DNA from: Flavobacterium sp. W4I14
GTDB taxonomy: Bacteria > Bacteroidota > Bacteroidia > Sphingobacteriales > Sphingobacteriaceae
Reading direction: 5' to 3'
DNA length: 64,000 nucleotides
Assembly (NCBI GenBank): GCA_030817875.1
Contig: JAUSZU010000001.1
Location: 4,092,001 to 4,156,000, forward strand
Shown one piece after another: positions 1-7,615 of the stretch. Numbering within the stretch: position 1 is the first letter of the stretch; each line of letters starts with the position of its first letter. The notes beneath the pieces are model-generated. The model did not search any database and was not told where the DNA came from. It was given only the letters and a program-made list of their open reading frames with translations. The position numbers and the translations under genes are program-made.

Positions 1-180
1 GATGTTCATTTAGCTGCTAATGAAGTAGCGCATTTACCGCATGAGGCATGGCATGTGGTACAGCAAAATCAAGGTAGAGTTAAACCAACAACACAATTAA
101 ATTCCGATATAACAGTTAACAACGATCCTGGTTTAGAAAAAGAAGCCGATGAAATGGGATCAAAAGCAACTGGTTTTTAA
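1..180 (+). CDS. DUF4157 (eCIS core) domain protein, C-terminal end only
   Basis: A gene enters from the left edge; 59 residues and a TAA stop are visible. They include LPHEAWHVVQQ, with an HExxH zinc-protease-type motif at visible residues 14-18, then GRVKPT and a closing LEKEADEMGSKA. This combination is the signature of the DUF4157 domain, known from effectors and associated proteins of extracellular contractile injection systems. The protein ends two residues after the domain, whereas many relatives carry this domain at the N-terminus followed by a toxin part. It is therefore either a stand-alone DUF4157 protein or a shortened one. No other injection-system gene is in the window, so a link to such a system is inference. 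Confidence 0.8.
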   Translation, partial: DVHLAANEVAHLPHEAWHVVQQNQGRVKPTTQLNSDITVNNDPGLEKEADEMGSKATGF

Positions 181-372
181 ATTATAAATAAGGCACCCGC
201 TTTTTATATTACTGCGTTTGACTTTTATATTAATGCATCCGCTTTTTACAATAACGCACCTTATTTTTATAATAACGCACCCGCGAATTACATTAAGGCA
301 CTTGTGATTTATATTAATACATTCGGACTTATATTATCGCACCTTGTTTTCACAATAACGCACCCATTTAGT
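181..372. repeat. 21-base degenerate tandem repeat, about nine units
   Basis: Directly after the DUF4157 stop codon the sequence repeats with a 21-base period, five units of exactly 21 and a few of 20-21 bases. The core is ATATTAAYGCACCCGC followed by a T-rich part. Because 21 is a multiple of three, the frame of the upstream gene stays open to a TAA at 373-375 and would read heptapeptides of the type FYNNAPA and FYINASA, but no start codon is present. The reverse strand also gives a heptapeptide pattern (IKSGC type) with stops near one end. I see no evidence that it is translated. Confidence 0.8.
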
Positions 373-375
373 TAA

Positions 376-738
376 ATAAAACTTTCGCTGAACGGGTTTA
401 CAGCCCTGTCCCATCCTTCATAAACCTGACAATAGCGAAAATCCTTTTTGTCTGCACTTACAGTAGAAGATTGCTTCGTCGTTTCTCCTTGCTATGACGA
501 TAGCGAGAGCAGAAACCACAAAAAGATTGAAGCGAATGGCAGGACTGCCGCTTCCGATGGAAAGCTGGCATTCTTTTCCAAAAAAAATCTGCAAGCCTTA
601 TAAAATGAATTTATAAAACTTGCAGATCAATATGTTCGCGAGGACACGGACCTGGGCTCAAAATCTTTCTAAATAGATTGCCACGTCGTTCCTCCTCGCA
701 ATGACGATCGGGAGTAATTAAGGCGATGGAAAGGAAAA
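376..738. repeat. Gene-free stretch built from dispersed repeat modules
   Basis: No gene is visible. 468-501 and 675-707 are two copies of a dispersed module reading AGATTGCNNCGTCGTT then CTCCTYGCNATGACGA. 513-551 contains AAAGATTGAAGCGAATGGC, which recurs on the opposite strand at 4899-4929 and in shortened form at 12523-12550. These look like non-autonomous intergenic repeats; no transposase or terminal duplication is visible. Confidence 0.6.
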
Positions 739-771
739 CCTTAAACCCTCTACCTTCCTACCCTCAACCTT
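739..771 (-). repeat. Degenerate 7-base periodic tract overlapping the gcvP stop
   Basis: Read on the minus strand the tract divides into GGTTGAG, GGTAGGA, AGGTAGA, GGGTTTA and AGG, a 7-base phase with a G-rich core. It runs into the gcvP stop codon at 770-772. It resembles in composition the perfect heptamer arrays at 32271 and 45354. Confidence 0.55.
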
Positions 772-3646
772 AGGGAACGATCTCTTCTAAATAACTCTCA
801 ATCGGCGGACAAGCACAGATTAATGCTCTATCACCATGGCTATCGTTAACACGACCAACAGATGGCCAGAACTTGCGTTCTAACACATAAGGAAGCGGAA
901 ACGCAGCTGTTTGACGGCTATAAGCATGATCCCATTCGTTAGCGGTAATTACCGAAACCGTATGAGGTGCATTTTTTAATGGGTTATCAGTTTTATCTAA
1001 AGTACCGTTTTCTACAGCGGTAATTTCGTTTTTAATCGCGATTAAGGCATCACAGAAACGATCTAACTCATGTTTAGGCTCCGATTCTGTAGGCTCAACC
1101 ATTAAAGTTCCTGCAACCGGGAAAGAAACTGTTGGTGCGTGGAAACCATAATCCATTAAACGTTTTGCGATATCAGTTACTTCGATCCCGAAAGCTTTGA
1201 ACGAACGGCAATCCAAAATCATCTCGTGTGCACAACGGCCCTGAGTACCTGAATAAAGCACCGGATAGTGTTGCTCTAAACGCGCTTTCATGTAGTTTGC
1301 ATTTAAAATAGCATATTTAGTAGCGTTGGTTAATCCTTCAGCACCCATCATTGCGATATAGGCATGAGAGATAATCAGGATCGAAGCCGAACCCCATGGT
1401 GCAGATGAAACTGCAGAAATAGATTTTCCTTTGTCGATATCAACTACAGCATGACCTGGAAGGTAAGGAACCAAGTGTTTTGCCACACCGATTGGGCCCA
1501 TACCAGGACCGCCACCACCGTGAGGGATACAGAAGGTTTTGTGCAAGTTTAAGTGACAAACATCGGCACCGATATTGGCCGGACTTGTTAAACCAACCTG
1601 TGCATTCATGTTTGCACCATCCATGTAAACCTGTCCGCCGTTAGCGTGAATGGTTTCGCAGATTTCGATAATGCTTTCTTCGAACACGCCGTGAGTAGAT
1701 GGATAAGTTACCATCAAACACGATAAGTTGTCTTTATGTAATTCTGCTTTCGCTTTTAAATCTTCAACATCGATGTTACCATTTTCTAAAGATTTAACCA
1801 CTACAATTTTCATATCGGCCATTGCCGCAGAAGCAGGGTTTGTTCCGTGTGCCGAAGCAGGAATTAACGCTACATTACGATGGAAATCGCCTCTATCGTG
1901 ATGATAAGCGCGGATAACCATTAAACCAGCATATTCGCCCTGAGCACCAGCATTTGGCTGTAAACTCATTGCGGCAAATCCGGTAATTTCACTTAACCAT
2001 TTATCCAGTTCGTTAAAAACCGAATAGTAACCCAATACCTGATCGGCAGGTGCAAATGGGTGGATGCGACCAAAGTGAGACCAGGTAACCGGAATCATCT
2101 CTGCCGTAGCATTTAATTTCATGGTACAGCTACCCAAAGCAATCATCGAGTGGCAAAGCGATAAGTCTTTTGCTTCTAATGATTTGATATAACGCAACAT
2201 TTCATGTTCTGAATGGTGCAGATTAAAGATCGGGTGTGTTAAATAAGCTGAAGTACGTTGTAGTGAAGCAGGGATAACTGTTTCTACATTTTCTACCACT
2301 TCAACCTGATCAGCTGCAATGGCTTTAACTTTAGCAAAGATTTTAGCAATTAAAGCTACATCTTCGAAAGTACTGGTTTCATCGAACGAAATAGTTGCAA
2401 CGTTACCAACATAATTTAAGTTGATTTCGTTATCGATACATCCAGAATGGATACCGCCTTTTAAATCGCCTAAATCGAAACGGATGGTATCGAAATAAGC
2501 AGAATTTAACTGCTCAAAGCCTAAACCTTTCAACGTAGAAGCTAAACTGATGGCCAAACCATGTGTACGTTCTGCAATGGCTTTTAATCCTTTCGGACCG
2601 TGATAAGCGGCATAAAACCCGGCCATAATGGCCAATAATGCCTGAGCGGTACAGATGTTTGATGTTGCTTTATCTCTACGGATGTGCTGCTCGCGGGTTT
2701 GCAAAGCCATACGTAAAGCGTAATCGCCATGGCTATCAATGGTTACACCAATAATACGACCCGGGATGTTACGTTTATATTCTTCCTTAGTTGCGAAAAA
2801 TGCAGCGTGTGGCCCACCAAAACCCATTGGTACACCTAAACGTTGTGTAGTACCTACTACTACATCAGCTCCCCACTCGCCTGGAGGCGTTAATAAGGTT
2901 AAGCTTAAAATATCTGCAACTACCGTTAATTTAATATTTTGGTTGTGCAATGCCGATGCGAAGTCTTTGTAGTCGAAAACTTCACCATTTCCTGCGGGAT
3001 ACTGAACAATTGCACCAAAGAAATCTTCAGTAGCTACGAAATCTAGATGACTTCCGATAACCAGTTCAATGCCGTAAGGATTAGCACGTGTTTTTAAAAT
3101 ATCGATCGTTTGAGGAAAAAGCAATTCAGAAACGAAGAACTTTTTAGCTGCTTGATTTTTACGCAAGCTATATTGCATAAACATCGCTTCAGCGGCAGCA
3201 GTACCCTCATCCAATAAAGATGCATTGGCAATTTCCATTCCGGTTAAATCGATAACCATGGTTTGGAAATTTAACAAAGCCTGTAAACGGCCTTGAGCAA
3301 TCTCTGCCTGATATGGCGTATATTGTGTGTACCATCCCGGGTTTTCGAATACGTTACGTAAAATTACACCTGGGGTAATGGTATCATAATAACCTTGTCC
3401 GATAAAGCTTTTAAAAACTTTATTCAACAATGAAGTTTGTTTTAAAGCACCAAGATATTCAGTTTCTGATTTTGCTGCAGGCAAATTTAATGGCTGTTTT
3501 AACCTAATTGCCGTCGGAACAGTTTGTTCAATCAGCTCATCAATAGAATTTACGCCAACAGTTTGCAACATTTCGGCTGTATCTGCCTCATTTGGTGCAA
3601 TATGACGATTTTGAAAATCTTCCTTGTAATGGATATTTAAGCTCAT
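770..3646 (-). CDS. gcvP: Glycine dehydrogenase (decarboxylating), P protein
   Basis: The 958-residue protein is the pyridoxal-phosphate enzyme of the glycine cleavage system; it decarboxylates glycine and passes the aminomethyl group to the lipoyl arm of the H protein. It is the long single-chain form, with two related halves in one polypeptide. The cofactor lysine lies in LNLHKTFCIPHGGGGPGMGP near residue 703, and GSCTMKLNA is present in the second half. The start fits the family N-terminus (RHIAPNEADTAEML) and a -7 element sits 26 bases upstream. The gene stands alone; H and T protein genes are not in the window, but lipA, which supplies the lipoyl cofactor, is at 58935. Confidence 0.97.
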   Translation of the reverse strand: MSLNIHYKEDFQNRHIAPNEADTAEMLQTVGVNSIDELIEQTVPTAIRLKQPLNLPAAKSETEYLGALKQTSLLNKVFKSFIGQGYYDTITPGVILRNVFENPGWYTQYTPYQAEIAQGRLQALLNFQTMVIDLTGMEIANASLLDEGTAAAEAMFMQYSLRKNQAAKKFFVSELLFPQTIDILKTRANPYGIELVIGSHLDFVATEDFFGAIVQYPAGNGEVFDYKDFASALHNQNIKLTVVADILSLTLLTPPGEWGADVVVGTTQRLGVPMGFGGPHAAFFATKEEYKRNIPGRIIGVTIDSHGDYALRMALQTREQHIRRDKATSNICTAQALLAIMAGFYAAYHGPKGLKAIAERTHGLAISLASTLKGLGFEQLNSAYFDTIRFDLGDLKGGIHSGCIDNEINLNYVGNVATISFDETSTFEDVALIAKIFAKVKAIAADQVEVVENVETVIPASLQRTSAYLTHPIFNLHHSEHEMLRYIKSLEAKDLSLCHSMIALGSCTMKLNATAEMIPVTWSHFGRIHPFAPADQVLGYYSVFNELDKWLSEITGFAAMSLQPNAGAQGEYAGLMVIRAYHHDRGDFHRNVALIPASAHGTNPASAAMADMKIVVVKSLENGNIDVEDLKAKAELHKDNLSCLMVTYPSTHGVFEESIIEICETIHANGGQVYMDGANMNAQVGLTSPANIGADVCHLNLHKTFCIPHGGGGPGMGPIGVAKHLVPYLPGHAVVDIDKGKSISAVSSAPWGSASILIISHAYIAMMGAEGLTNATKYAILNANYMKARLEQHYPVLYSGTQGRCAHEMILDCRSFKAFGIEVTDIAKRLMDYGFHAPTVSFPVAGTLMVEPTESEPKHELDRFCDALIAIKNEITAVENGTLDKTDNPLKNAPHTVSVITANEWDHAYSRQTAAFPLPYVLERKFWPSVGRVNDSHGDRALICACPPIESYLEEIVP

Positions 3647-3671
3647 GCGGTATGAATAATAAATTTGCGTG

Positions 3672-3679
3672 CAAAGGTA
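3672..3679 (-). promoter_or_regulatory. Putative -7 promoter element of gcvP
   Basis: Minus-strand TACCTTTG matches the Bacteroidota -7 consensus TAnnTTTG. It would start transcription about 20 bases before the gcvP ATG. No good -33 TTTG is seen at the usual distance. Confidence 0.5.
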
Positions 3680-3994
3680 GCAAAAACGAAGCTGTATTTT
3701 GCTATATATCAGTGTAAAAAAGGTGTATTATTTGCCGTTAAAAGCGACAAAATAGGTAGATTTTATGCACAAACAAGAAGACAAACGTTTGTTTATTTTT
3801 ATTTGATTTACTCATTATTAGGAAAGCAATGGCTGTTCCGAAATTTAAGTTTGCCACCATGGTTAACTTCATTCTTTTGCATCCTGTTGAGCCGAATCAA
3901 TAAGCAGCTGCAACGTAAAATATCAGCTACCAAAGGAAAGGGGGGAAAGCATTTTCGTAAATTTGAAAAGCACCTACTTACCCTGTGTTCTTTT

Positions 3995-4846
3995 ATGTCA
4001 ACTTACAAAAATAACGTCGCACTTTTAGTTCATGCCTGCGATAGTTATGAATTTCTATATAAAGGTTTTGATTACACTTTCTCAGAAAACTGGGATTTTA
4101 AAATACCATGCAACTATTATTTCGCTACAGAAATAAAAAACGCTGATGTGAATGGTTTCACCAACATCAAATCGGGCAAAGGCGAATGGGCCGATCGCCT
4201 GGTAACGCTGTTAAGCAATATAGACGAAGAATATGTACTCTACTTCCAGGAAGATATGTGGTTAAGCAAACCCGTAAATCCTAAGTTCTTTACAGCACTT
4301 TTCGAACAGGCAATCGAAAACGGTTGGCAGCAGGTTAAACTCCATAGTTCTGGTGTTTACAAAACTAAAGAAACCGCTAATTTTATTGAAGGATTTAACA
4401 TTGCGGAGATCGATAATGAGGCGTCAAATTATCTAATGTCGCACCAGATTACCCTTTGGAAAAAAGATTTTCTGCTTGCCCAGCTCTATAAAAAAGAACA
4501 TCCATGGAGGAATGAGCGCAAAGGTACTAAGAGACTGAAAAAACTAAACCCGCTTATTCTGCATGCCGATTACTTTGCAGAAAACGGCGAGGAAGAGAAT
4601 AATAAAAATAAAAACCCATCGGAACGAAGTGAGTATTATGCCGTTTCATTTAACAGCACCTTAAATCACAATGCCGTTCGGTTTATCGAGGCATTAAGGT
4701 CGGGCAGTCAACCTCAAAAAGACTATGCTGCAGAAATGCTAAACCATTACGACAACAATTTAACGCATAGCGGTAAAGAAAGACCTAAAAAAGAAGATTT
4801 TTTTAAAAAGCTAAAAACCTATCTTCAGAAAAAAATTCGCAATTAA
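3995..4846 (+). CDS. Hypothetical protein, possible GT-A type glycosyltransferase
   Basis: The 283-residue soluble protein starts MSTYKNNVALLVHACDSYEF. The reading frame is open 330 bases further upstream, but that part overlaps a dispersed repeat (GAAAGCAATGGCTGTTCCG at 3822-3840) and looks like non-coding sequence, so I place the start at the ATG at 3995. The segment EEYVLYFQEDMWL resembles the acidic metal-binding strand of nucleotide-sugar transferases, and the N-terminal VALLVHACDSYEFLYKGF is like the opening of capsule or LPS transferases. These are family-level impressions; I do not recognise a defined domain. The C-terminus is lysine-rich. It stands alone between gcvP and a lipoprotein gene. 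Confidence 0.6.
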   Translation: MSTYKNNVALLVHACDSYEFLYKGFDYTFSENWDFKIPCNYYFATEIKNADVNGFTNIKSGKGEWADRLVTLLSNIDEEYVLYFQEDMWLSKPVNPKFFTALFEQAIENGWQQVKLHSSGVYKTKETANFIEGFNIAEIDNEASNYLMSHQITLWKKDFLLAQLYKKEHPWRNERKGTKRLKKLNPLILHADYFAENGEEENNKNKNPSERSEYYAVSFNSTLNHNAVRFIEALRSGSQPQKDYAAEMLNHYDNNLTHSGKERPKKEDFFKKLKTYLQKKIRN

Positions 4847-4865
4847 TTTTTGCATAACATATAGG

Positions 4866-4992
4866 TTTGAAAAGCAATGGCTGTGCTAAAATTCAAGTCT
4901 GTTCCCGCCATTCGCTACAATCTTTTTGCTACTCCTTCTCATGCTGAAGGTTGCTGCAACAAAAAGGATTTTCGCTGCTGTCGGGTTTATAA
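4866..4992. repeat. Composite dispersed repeat
   Basis: The stretch begins TTTGAAAAGCAATGGC, also seen at 20543-20558 and partly at 3822 and 14180. It continues with the reverse complement of AAAGATTGNAGCGAATGGC (4899-4929), the module found at 513-551. It fills the gap between two convergent genes; no gene is visible in it. Confidence 0.55.
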
Positions 4993-5064
4993 ACGTCGGG
5001 GTCTACAAGAAACAGCGGTTGCCGGGCGCGATAGGTATTACTCTTTTATCTTTGGCTTTCAAAC

Positions 5065-5628
5065 CTACTTCTGCACTTTCCATCCCTCATCTTTACTCAA
5101 CTTTAATTTATAAGTTTTGGTAATGAAGTTGCTGTTTTTGTTCGCGTCCTTATCAAAAGGTTCGAAATCAGTAGTGGTCATTTTAAGTGATACGGTAACT
5201 TTGGCTGTACTCGAATTCACCTGTGCAAAATCGACTGGTTTTTCGTCTGATAAAACATATTCTACAACTTTTACAGTTGCCTTATCACCATCCTGTTTCA
5301 ACACCAACGGACTTGCCTTATCGGTTAAAGTGATCTGATAAACGTAACTGCTATCTTTCGACAAGAACTTTTTCTTTGCTTCCTTTAAGCTTAACGAAAC
5401 CAGACCTTTACTCGCTAAGGATTTATATTTCCCAAGCTCGAACATATCGTTTGTGCTGTTGAATTTGATCTCCCCAAAATTAAACCTGGCGGTTTTATAT
5501 TCGGGATTGGCTTTTAAATAATCGGTAATTACCTCAGCAGCCTCGTCCTGATTGATGGTAGTTTTGGTTTTACATGCGGTTAATCCGACGATGATAAAGG
5601 ATAAAATATAAATAGTAAGTTTTTTCAT
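5065..5628 (-). CDS. Hypothetical lipoprotein
   Basis: The 187-residue protein has a lipoprotein signal peptide, MKKLTIYILSFIIVGLTAC, with lipobox LTAC and the lipidated cysteine at residue 19. The mature part is hydrophilic and lysine-rich, with no cysteine motif or catalytic pattern that I recognise. It is probably anchored to a membrane facing the periplasm. The ATG is the only start that keeps the signal peptide intact. It is monocistronic, convergent with the putative glycosyltransferase gene. Confidence 0.75.
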   Translation of the reverse strand: MKKLTIYILSFIIVGLTACKTKTTINQDEAAEVITDYLKANPEYKTARFNFGEIKFNSTNDMFELGKYKSLASKGLVSLSLKEAKKKFLSKDSSYVYQITLTDKASPLVLKQDGDKATVKVVEYVLSDEKPVDFAQVNSSTAKVTVSLKMTTTDFEPFDKDANKNSNFITKTYKLKLSKDEGWKVQK

Positions 5629-5670
5629 GTGTATATGCTTTATGCTTTTTAAAGATATTTAATTTTAGTT

Positions 5671-5822
5671 TAACCGCAAAGAACGCAAAGTTTATTAATC
5701 TTTAAGGCTTAAACCACAAAGGCGCTAAGAACACTAAGTTTGCGTTCAAGCTACAACAATAAATTTCAAAAGCCCCGCTTTGCGTCCTCTGCGTCTTCAC
5801 TCTGCGTGCTTTGCGGCAAAAA
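5671..5822. repeat. Dispersed GC-skewed palindromic repeat
   Basis: The gap holds TAACCGCAAAGAACGCAAAG, AACCACAAAGGCGCTAAGA and, inverted, GCTTTGCGTCCTCTGCG and TGCTTTGCGGCAAA. The same family occurs at 6731-6812 and 11033-11140. It would fold into a long imperfect hairpin. No coding signal is present. Confidence 0.6.
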
Positions 5823-5827
5823 CTAGA

Positions 5828-6718
5828 TTAATCTCGCTTTAAATACTTCAGATTTGGCAAAACCATCGCCGATAAAATTACCACAACGCCAACCCACCTT
5901 AAAAACGACACCTGCTCTTGTAACACAAAACCCGCCATCATTACGGCGACAGGCAATTCTGCAGCGCTTAATATCGAACTAAGAGCAGTCCCGATCCTGG
6001 GCACACCTTCTGCATAAAATAATGGCGGAATAACCGTACCGAAAACTGAGATAATCAATCCCCACTTTAATAAACTACCATTTAAAGCACCATTAAATAA
6101 GAATATTGGTGGAAAAATAATGAAGATCAATATACAGGCACCGGTAATCATCAGGGCACTTTTTTGCAATGGAGCATACTCATTTCCAATCCGGCCACTC
6201 AACAGCAAAAAGCCAGCATAAGAAATTGCAGCCAACAAACCGAAACCAATCCCTTTTAAATCCATGCTCTTAATACTTGATTCTGCCATTCCGCTGGCCA
6301 AAACAGTACCAGCTAAGACCAACAGGATTGCCAGGAGTTGTAAGCCTGTGGGCTTCTTTTTAAAAATGAGGTATTCCATTAAAATACTCATCCAGATAAA
6401 CTGCATTAACAAAATAATGGCTACAGAATTTGGCACAAGTTTTACACATTGATAATAAAACACGCTCACTAATCCAGTACATGTTCCTGCCAGCACCATT
6501 TTCCACCAGGGGGTTTTAATGATGATTGTTTTTGCTTTATAGCCAGCCGTTCTGCTTTGGAAGAAAAATAGCACCCATAAAATTACAGCACCAAAGAAAG
6601 CCTGAGCCCCTGTAACATCACCCAGGGTATAACCTTCGTGATAAGCCAGTTTAACAAAAGTAGAGAGGATACCAAAACTGCAGGCACCAAAAAAGACAAG
6701 GAGGATTCCTTTTAACAT
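5828..6718 (-). CDS. EamA family (DMT superfamily) membrane transporter
   Basis: From MLKGILLVFFGACSFG the protein has 296 residues and about ten hydrophobic segments arranged as two related halves, as in the EamA drug/metabolite transporter family. The substrate cannot be told from sequence. An upstream ATG at 6757 would add 13 residues (MKNSFSLWLDNIN), but those are encoded by the dispersed repeat at 6731-6812, so the inner ATG is preferred. It lies downstream of pdxJ in the same direction with a 97-base gap filled by that repeat, so co-transcription is possible but not clear. Confidence 0.85.
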   Translation of the reverse strand: MLKGILLVFFGACSFGILSTFVKLAYHEGYTLGDVTGAQAFFGAVILWVLFFFQSRTAGYKAKTIIIKTPWWKMVLAGTCTGLVSVFYYQCVKLVPNSVAIILLMQFIWMSILMEYLIFKKKPTGLQLLAILLVLAGTVLASGMAESSIKSMDLKGIGFGLLAAISYAGFLLLSGRIGNEYAPLQKSALMITGACILIFIIFPPIFLFNGALNGSLLKWGLIISVFGTVIPPLFYAEGVPRIGTALSSILSAAELPVAVMMAGFVLQEQVSFLRWVGVVVILSAMVLPNLKYLKRD

Positions 6719-6730
6719 ATTTATATTATC

Positions 6731-6812
6731 TAACCACAGAGAAAAAGAGTTTTTCACCGAGTACGCAGAGGCTCTGTTTCTCTGTGCACTTCTTAGTGTA
6801 CTTTGTGGTTAA
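6731..6812. repeat. Dispersed palindromic repeat between pdxJ and the EamA gene
   Basis: The ends are TAACCACAGAGAAA and CTTTGTGGTTA, an inverted pair, with AGAGGCTCTGTTTCTCTGTG inside. It belongs to the same family as 5671-5822 and 11033-11140. Confidence 0.6.
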
Positions 6813-6815
6813 AAA

Positions 6816-7532
6816 CTAAGCCAATTGTTGTAAATATTTATGAACGGTTGTTTCTAAACCTAAATAAAGCGCATCACTAATGAGCGCATGACCAATTGAA
6901 ACTTCTAATAAACCTGGGATGCTCTGCGCAAAATAATGTAGGTTGTGTAAGTCGAGATCATGCCCTGCATTAATTCCCAAGCCTAATTTGTTGGCATGAT
7001 GTGCCGCAGCAATGTAACTCACTACTGCCTTTTCGCGATCGGCAAAATAATTATGCGCATAAGCCTCGGTATATAATTCAATCCGGTCTGTTCCGGTTTC
7101 TACTGCGCCCTCTACCATCTCTACAACCGGATCTACAAAAATAGAAACACGGATGCCTTCCTTCTGGAAAACAGCAACCATTTCTTTCAGGTAGTCCTTA
7201 TGTTTAACCGTATCCCAGCCGTGGTTTGAAGTAATCTGACCTTCGGCATCAGGCACCAGCGTAACCTGGGCAGGTTTGTTAGCTAAAACCAGATCAACAA
7301 ATTTATCTTCCCTACAATTCCCTTCAATATTGAATTCTGTCGCTATAACAGCCTTTAAATCGTAAACATCCTGGTAACGGATATGGCGTTCATCAGGCCG
7401 TGGATGCACGGTAATTCCCTGTGCGCCGAAACGTTCGCAATCTAATGCAACCTTAACCAGATCAGGATTATTACCCCCGCGACTGTTGCGAAGTGTAGCA
7501 ATTTTATTGATATTAACCGATAACTTTGTCAT
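6816..7532 (-). CDS. pdxJ: Pyridoxine 5'-phosphate synthase
   Basis: The 238-residue enzyme condenses 1-deoxyxylulose 5-phosphate with aminoacetone 3-phosphate to give pyridoxine 5'-phosphate, the last step of de novo vitamin B6 synthesis. The N-terminal SVNINKIATLRNSRGGNNPD and ITVHPRPDERHI are typical family motifs, and GLGINAGHDLD near the C-terminus contains the phosphate-binding region. Length and ends match the family. The ATG lies exactly four bases after a TATCTTTG element, suggesting a leaderless mRNA. B6 made here would serve gcvP among other enzymes; this link is only metabolic. Confidence 0.96.
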   Translation of the reverse strand: MTKLSVNINKIATLRNSRGGNNPDLVKVALDCERFGAQGITVHPRPDERHIRYQDVYDLKAVIATEFNIEGNCREDKFVDLVLANKPAQVTLVPDAEGQITSNHGWDTVKHKDYLKEMVAVFQKEGIRVSIFVDPVVEMVEGAVETGTDRIELYTEAYAHNYFADREKAVVSYIAAAHHANKLGLGINAGHDLDLHNLHYFAQSIPGLLEVSIGHALISDALYLGLETTVHKYLQQLA

Positions 7533-7536
7533 GGAG

Positions 7537-7544
7537 CAAAGATA
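7537..7544 (-). promoter_or_regulatory. -7 element four bases before the pdxJ start
   Basis: Minus-strand TATCTTTG, then CTCC, then ATG. With transcription starting four to seven bases after the element, the mRNA would begin at or next to the start codon. No -33 TTTG is seen at 19-21 bases. Confidence 0.6.
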
Positions 7545-7615
7545 AGGCTTTGCCTCTGTTAATCTTAAACCTTAAAAAAATTTGACTTTTTTTTGCTCAT
7601 ATTTGCTTCTTGTAA

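Noticed and set aside
181..372. 21-base repeat as a CRISPR array
   Set aside because: Units are directly adjacent and degenerate, with no spacers, and no cas gene is present.
2739..2972. Plus-strand open frame inside gcvP
   Set aside because: It lies fully antisense to a strongly conserved enzyme and has no family features; it is a shadow of the gcvP codons.
3665..3994. N-terminal extension of the putative glycosyltransferase
   Set aside because: The segment overlaps a dispersed repeat and the gcvP promoter zone and has no protein-like character; the ATG at 3995 fits better.
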